NCBI RefSeq assembly: GCF_002904165.1
Contig: NZ_CVTD020000018.1
Span: 1-64,000 of the forward strand
Source: Herbinix hemicellulosilytica
GTDB lineage: Bacteria; Bacillota; Clostridia; Lachnospirales; Lachnospiraceae
Length of the DNA: 64,000 bases
Direction of reading: 5' to 3'
A program made the position numbers and the translations under genes. The notes below the pieces were generated by a model. That model was given only the letters and a program-made list of their open reading frames with translations. It was not told the origin of the DNA and searched no databases. How positions within the stretch are numbered: the stretch's first letter is position 1; every line of letters starts with the position of its first letter. This document shows, piece after piece, positions 8,568 through 17,228 of this stretch.

Positions 8568-9914
8568 TTAAGGTTTTGCTTCATAATCCGGTTTACCAAG
8601 TCTAATCAATTCGTAAATTATAAAGCATAAGGCAATCAGACTTGCCAATCCATCGGATATGGCATTGCTTATATATACTCCTTTTGCCCCCATTCGTGGA
8701 GCCAGAATAATAATAGAAGGAATTATAATTATTCCGTATCTGAAAAAAGCTAAAAAGCTGCTTAACCTGGGTTTTCCTACAACCTGGAAATACTGGGCAC
8801 TTACGGTCTGTGGCCCAATTAACGGCAGCATAAGCAGATAATACCTGATACCTTTACAAGTCAAATCAACCAGTAAAGGATTGTCCGTCAGTCTTCCGAT
8901 TAAAGCCTGCGGGTACAGCATAATTACTAAAAACAAAGCAAATGACAGTAAAAACGAATACAAAAGCGAAAGTTTCAGCGATTTTTGCACTCTTTTGTAA
9001 AGTTTTGCACCCCAATTATATCCGCATATGGCATTGTTTCCCTGCACCAGACCTACCACAACCATATGATAAAAGCTGAATATGCCGGACATAAGTGTAA
9101 GGGCTGCCACATCCATATCCGAACCGTATTTAACCAGGCTGGTATTAAGAATCAAATTAACAACTGTTGCAAATATCTGAACAAAAAAAGACGGTATACC
9201 CAGTCTGATACTTTCCTTTAATAATATAAACTCATCCTTAACCTTTTTAAATTTCAGGTGTATGGCAAAATCTTCTCTTTTTATAAAAGCATATATCACA
9301 TATACTGTCAGGGTTGTCTGGGAAAGGACTGTTGCTAGGGCTGCTCCCGCTATACCCATCTTAAATGTAAATATAAATATAGGGTCCAAAATAATATTTA
9401 ACAGTGAAGTAACAGCAATAACTTTCATGGAAACGGAAGCCTTGCCTATGGAACGCAGGGAATTGTTAAGGCAATATCCCGGAATGCCCGGAATCGATCC
9501 TATAATGATTATTGTAATATACATTCTTGCATAATTCCAAACAAGCTTATCCTTTATAGAAAGCAGGCTTAATATCGGATCCAAAAATATTAAAAACAAC
9601 AAGGCAAAGGAAACCAAAAATATTACGATATATTTAAGCGCAAGCCAAAGTATGCTTTCCGCTTCCTTAGTCTTTCCCTCACCCAGTTTAATGGATATCA
9701 ACGATGACGTTCCTATTCCAAGCAGCAATATAAATGCCATCTGTAAAATTTGAACCGGCATCGTAATTCCCACCGCCGTAAGGGCTTCGGGACTTATTTT
9801 TGCCACGAAATACCTGTCGGCAAGATTAAAAATAGCGCTACTTAGCATCCCAAGTATGGCAGGTATACTAAGTTGCCATAGAAGTTTTGATATCTTTTCG
9901 GTACCAAGTTTCAA
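8568..9914 (-). CDS. MATE-family efflux transporter
   Basis: A 448-residue multidrug and toxin extrusion protein with about 12 hydrophobic segments in two MatE halves. The N-terminus (KISKLLWQLSIPAILGML...ADRYFVAKIS) is typical. The start is probably TTG at 9912-9914 behind a GAGGT site. Family members export cationic drugs or other small molecules in exchange for Na+ or H+. It stands alone between the acetyltransferase and the MFS gene. Confidence 0.88.
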   Translation of the reverse strand: MKLGTEKISKLLWQLSIPAILGMLSSAIFNLADRYFVAKISPEALTAVGITMPVQILQMAFILLLGIGTSSLISIKLGEGKTKEAESILWLALKYIVIFLVSFALLFLIFLDPILSLLSIKDKLVWNYARMYITIIIIGSIPGIPGYCLNNSLRSIGKASVSMKVIAVTSLLNIILDPIFIFTFKMGIAGAALATVLSQTTLTVYVIYAFIKREDFAIHLKFKKVKDEFILLKESIRLGIPSFFVQIFATVVNLILNTSLVKYGSDMDVAALTLMSGIFSFYHMVVVGLVQGNNAICGYNWGAKLYKRVQKSLKLSLLYSFLLSFALFLVIMLYPQALIGRLTDNPLLVDLTCKGIRYYLLMLPLIGPQTVSAQYFQVVGKPRLSSFLAFFRYGIIIIPSIIILAPRMGAKGVYISNAISDGLASLIALCFIIYELIRLGKPDYEAKP

Positions 9915-9994
9915 CCGTCCTACCTCTCTTTGCCAGTATCAATCGATACCCTATATTCTACTACTGTTTTTCCATAAACTCAACTATATAAACA

Positions 9995-10041
9995 AAGAAG
10001 CATCTTCCAAGAATTGCTTGTTCCCGGCAAGAATGCTCCTT
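9995..10041 (-). terminator. Probable terminator of the MFS gene
   Basis: On the minus strand an imperfect stem (AAGGAGCAT pairing with ATGCTTCTT, with an internal bulge) is followed by TTTGTTTAT. It lies about 30 bases past the MFS stop codon. Confidence 0.5.
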
Positions 10042-10070
10042 ATTTGTAAGCCTATTTTATTATTATAAAT

Positions 10071-11357
10071 CTAATTCTTTATTATAACATTTTTGTTACT
10101 GTTTTTAAAATAAATATAAGATAAAATAGCAACACATAGATAAGAAAAGACTCCGATAATAAATACCAGATCTATTGAATATTTTTCGGCCAATACTCCG
10201 CCTGCCAGCGAAGAAACGATATATAAAGGTGCCGAAACCAGCCCGGTTGTAGCAACTAAAATCGGTATATGACCTCCATCTGAATAATAAATTCCAGCGA
10301 CATTGGTTGAAAGGGTAATACCTTGCTGGGCAAAACTTACCAGGATAAACAACAGATATCCGAACTGATATCCCGGCATCAGTAATGCCAGGCCTGCCGC
10401 CAATACTCCGCTTACAGATCCGATTAATACCATGGCCATAGGTCCCAATTTGTCGCCTATATACCCCATAAATTTTCCTGCTATCATATTTGAAATCAGA
10501 AGTACCGTTGTCATTGTTCCGACAAAACCTGCCGTTACTCCTTCAAGCTTTCCGACTTTAATAATATAAAAAGGAATGGTCATTTCGGCTATCCCCAGTA
10601 TTATACGGGTTATAAGGAACCTTCTGTAAGGTATGTTTTTAGTAAAAAGGCCTTTAACGATAGCAGGCAAATCTGAAAATTTGATTTTTTCTTTTTCTTC
10701 CTCGCCTACAACTTCTTTCACCCCAAACACAACAATAAAGGTGGCTATAACGGCCATTACGGTTCCTATTATAAATATGGTCCTGTAATTAACCGGAAAC
10801 CCGTACTTGTCCAATATTTTTGTCATAATTCTTGAACTTATTACACCGGAAGCTGCACCTATAAGGGAATAAGAGCCCATAAAGCCTCCTATTTTCTTCG
10901 GTATAACGGTAGCAACCATATTGTAAAAGACCGGGCTTGACATACCGGCAGCCACCGCATAAACGGCAAAAGATAAAAAGAAAATAGTCAATGCAACAGC
11001 CGAATTACTGAATGCAAAATATGTAGAAATTATTATAGCGATAAATCCGATTCTCTGGGTACCGCAGATAATGATGCTGATCCATTTGGGGCTTTTTGCA
11101 TTTACACCCCATACACATGATAATATGCTCGAAAAATATGATAAGCCAAAATATATAACCGATACCAGGCTGATAAAAAAACTGTTTTCAGTTATATAAG
11201 AAACATAAACAGGAAATACGGTTGTATGAGAAAAAATAGAAAATGCAAAGCTTACAAAAAACCCTTCAAACATTAAGGCTATGTAATTTCGCCTGTAGTA
11301 TTTTTCCCTTTGTTTTATTATGTCATTCTTGCTGTTTGTTGTTTTCTCGTTTGTCAT
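10071..11357 (-). CDS. MFS transporter
   Basis: A 428-residue major facilitator protein with about 12 membrane segments and a charged central loop around residues 210-235. Segments such as GGFMGSYSLIGAASGVISS and AGKFMGYIGDKLGP (a variant of the A-type motif between helices) support the family. GGGGA lies 7 bases before the ATG. It follows the ECF operon in the same direction but a strong terminator stands 25 bases before it, so it may be expressed by read-through or by regulated antitermination. The substrate is unknown. Confidence 0.85.
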   Translation of the reverse strand: MTNEKTTNSKNDIIKQREKYYRRNYIALMFEGFFVSFAFSIFSHTTVFPVYVSYITENSFFISLVSVIYFGLSYFSSILSCVWGVNAKSPKWISIIICGTQRIGFIAIIISTYFAFSNSAVALTIFFLSFAVYAVAAGMSSPVFYNMVATVIPKKIGGFMGSYSLIGAASGVISSRIMTKILDKYGFPVNYRTIFIIGTVMAVIATFIVVFGVKEVVGEEEKEKIKFSDLPAIVKGLFTKNIPYRRFLITRIILGIAEMTIPFYIIKVGKLEGVTAGFVGTMTTVLLISNMIAGKFMGYIGDKLGPMAMVLIGSVSGVLAAGLALLMPGYQFGYLLFILVSFAQQGITLSTNVAGIYYSDGGHIPILVATTGLVSAPLYIVSSLAGGVLAEKYSIDLVFIIGVFSYLCVAILSYIYFKNSNKNVIIKN

Positions 11358-11381
11358 ATATTTATCCCCAATCTATTTCAT

Positions 11382-11415
11382 AAAAAGCAGACGGCAGTCG
11401 GCCGCCTGCTTTTTT
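11382..11415 (-). terminator. Strong intrinsic terminator between the ECF operon and the MFS gene
   Basis: AGCAGACGGC (11386-11395) and GCCGCCTGCT (11401-11410) form a near-perfect GC-rich stem flanked by A-runs on one side and T-runs on the other, so it could work in both directions. Leftward it ends the nucleoside/ECF operon just before the MFS ribosome binding site. Confidence 0.8.
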
Positions 11416-11526
11416 GTAGATTTGAAAGTCTTTTTTAGTGCTAAATTTTATTGGTTTTTAAAGTTATATAAACAGATAAATTTTTAATTCTTATATATTT
11501 TAAATATTTATATAATTGTATATGGA

Positions 11527-12309
11527 TTAAAAAAATGATTGAATAATCCTGTAAACTATTGAGCCGATTGATAAAAGTATGCTGCTCCATTTTAAGATAT
11601 GATCGGCTTTTGTTTTTGGCAAATCACGATATACCGTTTTCTTTGCCGATGAGTTAAAACCTTTAGTTTCCAAAGCAACCGCCTGATTACGTACCCTCAT
11701 TATTGAATTTGCCACCACAGGCACCATAACCGGCAAAAACGCCTTGAATCGTTTAATCAGGTTTCCTTCCGTATCCAGCCCACGGGCTCTTTGTGCATCC
11801 ATAATCTGATTCATATCTTTACCCAAAATAGGTATTGTCTGAAATGTGCTGATAAACATAAAGGATATGTTGTATGGAATGCCGCCTTCATACATTCCGA
11901 TACCCAAATCCGTCATGTTCATTGTTCTGAACAGTAAAAACAATGCACACATGAGAGGAGCAATTCGGCCAAAATATGTAAGTGCATATTCCAACCCTTC
12001 TTTATAAAATTTCCAGTTAAGCAAAGGCAGGATAAACACCGGATCATTAGTATAATTATTAACCGGGTTAAGAGTACCGTTAATGGCAAACATCATTACA
12101 GCCATAATAATAATACTTATCGATACCACTTTAAATTCCAGAATATACTTCTCATATGCAATCATTATTAGGCTTAAAATCATTACAGCCAATGAAAACC
12201 ATATGTTATTAAAGAATATGACCGCACATGATATACCCAGTGACATCCACAGTTTTGTGTTCGGATATAATTTGCGCAGAAAGGTTGGTTTATATCTTTC
12301 CTGTATCAT
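11527..12309 (-). CDS. ECF transporter transmembrane protein EcfT
   Basis: A 260-residue membrane protein of the energy-coupling factor T family. Hydrophobic helices fill the first two thirds. The coupling helices in the C-terminal third carry the two Ala-Arg-Gly type motifs (AQRARGLD near residue 170 and a degenerate copy, ALETKGF, near residue 215) that contact the ATPases. It lies 85 bases after the S component and is the last gene of the operon. Confidence 0.88.
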   Translation of the reverse strand: MIQERYKPTFLRKLYPNTKLWMSLGISCAVIFFNNIWFSLAVMILSLIMIAYEKYILEFKVVSISIIIMAVMMFAINGTLNPVNNYTNDPVFILPLLNWKFYKEGLEYALTYFGRIAPLMCALFLLFRTMNMTDLGIGMYEGGIPYNISFMFISTFQTIPILGKDMNQIMDAQRARGLDTEGNLIKRFKAFLPVMVPVVANSIMRVRNQAVALETKGFNSSAKKTVYRDLPKTKADHILKWSSILLSIGSIVYRIIQSFF

Positions 12310-12394
12310 TATGCTACCTCATTCCCCAATTAGTATTGTTAGCAATAATCCTCAAGCAAACTGATATACATTTCAGACGTTAACGCTTCTTATA

Positions 12395-13006
12395 TTAAGC
12401 ATCTGCATTTGCTCTCTTACCGCCGGTAAGATTGCGCATATTTTCAGGCAGTCTCTTTAAGATAAGCCATGCAGCAAAACATGCAATACCTTTGTCAGCC
12501 AGGTTGATAGGTAAACGTGCAAGGAATGCAGCGGAAAGAATATCATTTCCGAATGAAAGCAAACCTGCAACAAGAAGGTCAACGCCGCTACCCTGAATAC
12601 CGCCGTAAACTACAACAGCAATAGGTGCACCAAGTAAAGCATTGGCGACCGCTACAGCCACTGTTGCAATAATTGCGTGAACAATTGTCCTAAATTTGTC
12701 TGCTCTTGCCATAAAACCTACTATGAAAGCAGTTGCAATATTACAGATTCCGAACAGTGAACCCAAAATATTGCCGTTAACAATAGAAGAAATTATGTTA
12801 AAACCTACACCAGATACTGCACCTACAAACGGTCCCATTATCGCCGCAACAATTGCAGTACCTATGGAATCAAGAAACAGCGGTAAAGAAAGTTTTGATG
12901 CGATGGTTCCGCCTACAAAGTTTATGGCTATACCCAAAGGAATTAAAATAGCCATATAAGTGTTGCGCATTTTTCCTTTTGAACTATCAATAGTTTTCAT
13001 TCCCAT
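12395..13006 (-). CDS. ECF transporter substrate-specific (S) component
   Basis: A 203-residue, strongly hydrophobic protein with about six membrane helices, matching the ECF S-component fold (NFVGGTIASKLSLPLFLDSIGTA and FVGAVSGVGFNI-type Gly/Ala-rich helices). I place the start at the ATG at 13004-13006 because GGAGGG lies 8 bases upstream; the longer frame overlaps the previous gene. Being encoded with deoC and nucleoside phosphorylases suggests a nucleoside or nucleobase as ligand. That is inference from context, not from a binding motif. Confidence 0.82.
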   Translation of the reverse strand: MGMKTIDSSKGKMRNTYMAILIPLGIAINFVGGTIASKLSLPLFLDSIGTAIVAAIMGPFVGAVSGVGFNIISSIVNGNILGSLFGICNIATAFIVGFMARADKFRTIVHAIIATVAVAVANALLGAPIAVVVYGGIQGSGVDLLVAGLLSFGNDILSAAFLARLPINLADKGIACFAAWLILKRLPENMRNLTGGKRANADA

Positions 13007-13028
13007 TCTCTTTGCCCTCCTAAAAAAT

Positions 13029-13847
13029 TTATATATTTTTATATTTTTTAATAAAGTCCGAAACGCTAAGTATGGCTTCTTTTGGATAGCCATTTTCAAG
13101 ATATAAATCCAGTTGTGTTATCTGAGGTGGTTCTATCTGTGCTTTTCTTAAAACCTCAGCATTTAAGAAAATCTTTTCAGGAGATCCGTCATCTACCACT
13201 TCTCCCTGGCACATAACTATAATTCTGTCCGAGTTTTCCGCCACATAATCCATATCATGGGAAATCATGATAATGGTATGCCCGTTCTCAATCATCATGT
13301 CAATAATCTTTGTAAGCATTACCCTACCCGGTTCATCAAGGCCGCCCGTAGGCTCATCAAGAATTAAAACGTCCGGTTTGTAAGCCAGTACTGAAGCTAT
13401 AGATACGATCTTTTTCGTAGTATAATCCAGTGTCAGAGGATGGGTATTCAGAACACTTTGAATATTCATCAGCTCAACGACTTCATCAACCGCTTTTTTG
13501 GTTTCTTCCTCGGAAAAACCGAAATTCTTCGGTGCTGCCTCCAGCTCGTCTCTTACGGTTGTGCAGAAAATTTGATGATTTGGATTCTGAAATACGTAAC
13601 CGACTTTTCTGGCCATTTGACCGATTTTTTGCTTAGTCGTATCCTCTCCGAACAGTAACACCCTTCCGGATGTGGGTTTCAATAAACCGTTGAAATGTCT
13701 TACGATAGTCGTTTTTCCGCTTCCGTTTTGGCCTACTATAGATATCTTGTCATTCTTGTAAATTTTTAAATTTACACCTTTTAAAGCAGTAACGCCGGTG
13801 GGATATGTATGAACCAAATCCTGGGTCTCAATTATACATTCTCTCAA
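13029..13847 (-). CDS. ECF transporter ATPase (EcfA2-like)
   Basis: A 272-residue ATPase with Walker A GQNGSGKTT, Q-loop FQNPNHQ (the PNHQ form is common in ECF ATPases), and Walker B VLILDEP. The expected LSGG signature appears degenerate (LDYTTKKIVSIASVL), so this subunit may be the asymmetric partner with only one competent site. Translation probably begins at TTG (13845-13847), coupled to the stop of the preceding ATPase gene 3 bases away. Confidence 0.85.
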   Translation of the reverse strand: MRECIIETQDLVHTYPTGVTALKGVNLKIYKNDKISIVGQNGSGKTTIVRHFNGLLKPTSGRVLLFGEDTTKQKIGQMARKVGYVFQNPNHQIFCTTVRDELEAAPKNFGFSEEETKKAVDEVVELMNIQSVLNTHPLTLDYTTKKIVSIASVLAYKPDVLILDEPTGGLDEPGRVMLTKIIDMMIENGHTIIMISHDMDYVAENSDRIIVMCQGEVVDDGSPEKIFLNAEVLRKAQIEPPQITQLDLYLENGYPKEAILSVSDFIKKYKNI

Positions 13848-13850
13848 CTT

Positions 13851-14705
13851 CTACTTCCCCTCCTTCTTATATCCGGCAAACACCGATTTTGCCTGTTCAA
13901 GAGTAATCGGTGCCTCTTTAAAACCTAGCTTATCTTTAAGCTGCAGAGCCGCGTCAGTAACTTGCGGCACCCTGACGTCATGGGCATTCAGTTTATCCTT
14001 CTTCTGAAATACCTTGCCGGCGTCATCAAATTCAATTACTTTTCCGTCATGTAACACAAGAACTTTATTTACATATTCGGCTATTTTTTCAATGTTGTGG
14101 TCTACCATAATTACGGTTGAACCGGCAGCATGAAGTTTTGTTATAAGGCCGAATACTTCGTCCCGTCCAATAGGATCAAGCTGGGAAGTAGACTCGTCCA
14201 ATATAATAACTTTGGGCTGCAGCGCAAGAATACATGCTATGGCAAGACGCTGCTGCTGCCCGCCGGAAAGTTTGAAGGGGGAGCGGTCCAGCATATTTCT
14301 GAGACCGCAAGCTTCAGAGGCATAAAGTATACGCTCTCTCATCAGTTCGCGACTATAACCAAAATTGCACATAGCAAAGGCAATCTCATCTTCCACTGTT
14401 TCCTGAGTAAATTGGCTTTCTGCATCCTGAAATACAATGCCGATAATGTCCGTTACACCGGCACCTTTAGTCTCATTAAGACTTTTTCCGTCGATTACAA
14501 TTTCACCGTCCCAGGAACCTCCCATGGTAAACGGCAGCAATCCGACTAAGGACTCACATAGCGTAGATTTACCGGCTTTGTTACGGCCGATAATACCTAC
14601 AAAATCTCCTTCATTAATAGTAAAACTGACACTATCAAGTACTTTTTTATCGGTATTTTCATATGCAAAACTGTAATTTTTTACTTCAATAATCGGTTTT
14701 TTCAT
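13851..14705 (-). CDS. ECF transporter ATPase (EcfA1-like)
   Basis: A 284-residue ATPase with Walker A GRNKAGKST (Lys instead of the usual Gly or Ser in the loop), Q-loop FQDAESQ, signature LSGGQQQR and Walker B VIILDES, where the usual Pro after Glu is Ser. It pairs with the following ATPase as the energising heterodimer of the ECF importer. The start ATG follows AGGTGG. Confidence 0.87.
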   Translation of the reverse strand: MKKPIIEVKNYSFAYENTDKKVLDSVSFTINEGDFVGIIGRNKAGKSTLCESLVGLLPFTMGGSWDGEIVIDGKSLNETKGAGVTDIIGIVFQDAESQFTQETVEDEIAFAMCNFGYSRELMRERILYASEACGLRNMLDRSPFKLSGGQQQRLAIACILALQPKVIILDESTSQLDPIGRDEVFGLITKLHAAGSTVIMVDHNIEKIAEYVNKVLVLHDGKVIEFDDAGKVFQKKDKLNAHDVRVPQVTDAALQLKDKLGFKEAPITLEQAKSVFAGYKKEGK

Positions 14706-14721
14706 TTAAATTCCACCTGTT

Positions 14722-15459
14722 TCATTTTTTTGAGTCTTCTTTAATCAGCAATCTCACGGCATCACAGGCAACCTGAATGGTATCAGCCATGTTTCCCCAG
14801 TTTACAATTGCTCCGGCCCTTGCGCCACGAATTGAAGAGATTACAAATATGGCGGCAGCCTCCATTTCACTGCAAACTACATTACCCATTTGCCAAGCTT
14901 TCCAGCGTTCTTTTAATCTGTCTGCTAAAGGTGCACAATCAGGATCAACTTCTCCATAGAAGGAATCCTTTGAATGGGTGATACCCTCCAGATAATTTAA
15001 TCCTCTTGCTTTTGCTGCTTTTGACAAGGCATCTACCACATGCCTGTCGGCAACAGCAGGATATTCAATAGGAATATAATGAATAGTGGTTCCTTCGTCT
15101 CTTACCGCCGCAGTGCAGATAGCTCCGTCATACTTGTCGGGAGCTTCTGGATCACATACAGGCCCTGCCGTACCTATTCTTATAAAGGTATCAGCTCCTA
15201 TTTTAATTAACTCTTCCACACAAATCGCCGTTGACGGACATCCCATTCCGGTTGAGGTTACAGATACCTTTACCCCATCCAGATATCCTGTCCATGTTTT
15301 ATGCTCTCTGTTATGAGCAACCAAAACTGCATCATCAAGGAAACTTGCTATATAATCGGTTCTGAAAGGATCTCCGGGAAGAAATACATATCTTCCGACG
15401 TCACCTTTTTTCATCTTAATGTGGTATTGAAGTTCATTTCCCAGTTCAAAATTTGCCAT
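14722..15459 (-). CDS. Uridine phosphorylase-family nucleoside phosphorylase, copy 2
   Basis: A 245-residue PNP/UDP-family enzyme that would split a nucleoside with phosphate into base and (deoxy)ribose 1-phosphate. The phosphate-binding FLPGDPFRT segment, the STGMGCPS glycine-rich motif, and a nucleoside-binding SEMEAAAIF motif are all present. It is very similar along its whole length to the next gene upstream, a tandem duplication. AAGGAG lies 8 bases before the ATG. Confidence 0.88.
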   Translation of the reverse strand: MANFELGNELQYHIKMKKGDVGRYVFLPGDPFRTDYIASFLDDAVLVAHNREHKTWTGYLDGVKVSVTSTGMGCPSTAICVEELIKIGADTFIRIGTAGPVCDPEAPDKYDGAICTAAVRDEGTTIHYIPIEYPAVADRHVVDALSKAAKARGLNYLEGITHSKDSFYGEVDPDCAPLADRLKERWKAWQMGNVVCSEMEAAAIFVISSIRGARAGAIVNWGNMADTIQVACDAVRLLIKEDSKK

Positions 15460-15491
15460 ATCAATTTCTCCTTCAATAGTTTTTAGTTAAA

Positions 15492-16226
15492 TCACTTAAT
15501 CACTCCGTCTTCTTTTGCTAAAATTCTTACGGCATCACAGGCAACCTGAATTGTATCTTCCATGTTTTTGAAGTTCATGATAGCACCGGCACGTACGCCG
15601 CGGATAGAAGATATTACGAATAAAGCTGCCGCTTCCATTTCACTGCATAGCACATTTCCTTTAATCCAGGCATTCCAGCGCTCATGAAGCCTTGCTGCCG
15701 CAGGCATTAAATCCGGCTCGTGCTGGCCATAGAAGGAATCTTTGGATTGTGTAATTCCTTCCAGGTAATTTAACCCTCTTGCCTTTGCCGCCCTTGCCAA
15801 TGCATCAACAACATGCCTGTCGGCAACAGCCGGATATTCAACAGGTATGTATTGTATGGTTGTACCTTCATCACGGACCGCTGCGGTACATATAATACCG
15901 TCCAGGCTTTCATCAAAAGCTTTCGGGCTTACCCTGCCGGCTGTTCCTATTCTGATAAAGGTATCCGCACCTATTTTTATTAATTCCTCAAGGCAAATCG
16001 CCGTTGACGGACATCCCATTCCGGTTGAAGTGACAGACACCTTTACTCCGTCCAGGTATCCCGTCCATGTTTTATGCTCGCGATTATGGGCTACCAGTTT
16101 TGCATCTTCAAAAAAGCTGGCTATTAAATCTGTACGGAAAGGATCTCCGGGTAAGAAAACATATCTTCCGACATCCCCTTCCTTCATTCGAATATGATAT
16201 TGCAACCCGTCTGTAGTTAATGCCAT
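15492..16226 (-). CDS. Uridine phosphorylase-family nucleoside phosphorylase, copy 1
   Basis: A 244-residue paralogue of the neighbouring enzyme, with the same FLPGDPFRT, STGMGCPS and SEMEAAALF motifs. The differences cluster around residues 100-115 and 165-185, near where substrate-contacting loops usually lie, so the two copies may differ in base preference (uridine, thymidine or deoxyuridine). It lies 17 bases after deoC. With DeoC it would carry deoxyribose 1-phosphate, after isomerisation by a mutase not seen here, to glyceraldehyde 3-phosphate and acetaldehyde. Confidence 0.88.
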   Translation of the reverse strand: MALTTDGLQYHIRMKEGDVGRYVFLPGDPFRTDLIASFFEDAKLVAHNREHKTWTGYLDGVKVSVTSTGMGCPSTAICLEELIKIGADTFIRIGTAGRVSPKAFDESLDGIICTAAVRDEGTTIQYIPVEYPAVADRHVVDALARAAKARGLNYLEGITQSKDSFYGQHEPDLMPAAARLHERWNAWIKGNVLCSEMEAAALFVISSIRGVRAGAIMNFKNMEDTIQVACDAVRILAKEDGVIK

Positions 16227-16243
16227 CTTTTTACCTCCAGTTT

Positions 16244-16900
16244 TTATTTTTTCTCTTGCTCAAAGAGCTTTATGGCAGAACTTGTCCCAAGTCTGGAACT
16301 TCCTTCCAAAATAAATCTCTCCATATCTTCTATTGTCCTGATACCTCCGGACGCTTTTATCTTGACATCCGGACCGATATGTTCTTTAAAAAGCCTTACA
16401 TCTTCTATTGTTGCCCCACCAGTACCAAAACCGGTAGAGGTCTTTATGTAATCTGCTTTAGCTTCGGTTACCGCTTTGCATAAAGCTATCTTTTCATCCT
16501 GTGTGAGATAACAAGTTTCAATAATTACTTTTAATACTTTATTACCGATGCATTTTTTGATTGCTTTGATCTCATCGGTAACTTTGTCAAAATCTCCGTT
16601 TTTCACATCGGTTATATTGATAACCATGTCAACTTCGTCTGCTCCGTCTTCTATTGCGGCCCTTGCCTCTTCTATTTTCGCGCTGGTTACGCTGTATCCC
16701 AGAGGAAAACCTATAACCACACATATTCTGATTTTATCTCCAAATTCTTTTTTTACCCTCGCGGTATAGCACGGAGGAACACATACTGACGCCGTCTTGT
16801 TTTCTATTGCTTCCAGGCATAGCTGCTTTATTTCCTCCCAGCTTGCATATGGTTTTAAAAGCGTATGATCTACTCTAGCCAGAATTTCATTTTTATCCAT
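16244..16900 (-). CDS. deoC: Deoxyribose-phosphate aldolase DeoC
   Basis: A 218-residue class I aldolase that splits 2-deoxyribose 5-phosphate into glyceraldehyde 3-phosphate and acetaldehyde. The Schiff-base lysine motif VLKVIIETCYL and the second lysine motif DYIKTSTGFGTGGAT are intact, and VDHTLLKPYA is the usual N-terminus. It is the first gene of the nucleoside operon, directly behind a consensus promoter. Confidence 0.95.
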   Translation of the reverse strand: MDKNEILARVDHTLLKPYASWEEIKQLCLEAIENKTASVCVPPCYTARVKKEFGDKIRICVVIGFPLGYSVTSAKIEEARAAIEDGADEVDMVINITDVKNGDFDKVTDEIKAIKKCIGNKVLKVIIETCYLTQDEKIALCKAVTEAKADYIKTSTGFGTGGATIEDVRLFKEHIGPDVKIKASGGIRTIEDMERFILEGSSRLGTSSAIKLFEQEKK

Positions 16901-16943
16901 ACTTTTATCCTTCCTGTATCTGGTAATTTCATAACATGTGATA

Positions 16944-16985
16944 TATTTCTAACTCTATTTGTTGTTATTTTAACACCACTTGTTG
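16944..16985 (-). promoter_or_regulatory. Direct-repeat operator candidate for the DeoR-type regulator
   Basis: On the minus strand two 21-base units lie head to tail (complements of 16965-16985 and 16944-16964). Both begin CAACAA and share GTT and a following A-rich end, about 15 of 21 positions. The 21-base period places both on the same DNA face. One copy covers the deoC -10 box and the other lies just downstream, as expected for repression. DeoR-family proteins often bind direct repeats. Confidence 0.5.
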
Positions 16986-16995
16986 CTTTTGTCAA
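16967..16995 (-). promoter_or_regulatory. deoC operon promoter
   Basis: On the minus strand TTGACA (complement of 16990-16995) and TAAAAT (complement of 16967-16972) are spaced by 17 bases, 67 bases upstream of the deoC start. Confidence 0.7.
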
Positions 16996-17150
16996 TATTT
17001 CATTAAAATAATAATTTTTTTATATTTTTTTTGTTAAAAAAATCGACCAACCTGGTATTATTTTGATTTTACATTCGTTTATTTTTCTAATTTTTATTTA
17101 ATTCTAAAAATTTTTTATAAATCATATAGAAAAATTTGTATTTTTATATC

Positions 17151-17179
17151 TTTACAAAAAAATTTAAATATGTTATAAT
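17151..17179 (+). promoter_or_regulatory. Promoter of the DeoR-family regulator gene
   Basis: TTTACA (17151-17156) and TATAAT (17174-17179) lie 17 bases apart, about 50 bases before the regulator start. The 328-base divergent gap (16901-17228) holds this promoter and the opposing deoC promoter and is otherwise AT-rich. Confidence 0.65.
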
Positions 17180-17228
17180 CCTTTCGCAAAATGAAAAAAT
17201 GTTATTAAACTAACAGGTAGGATGACAA

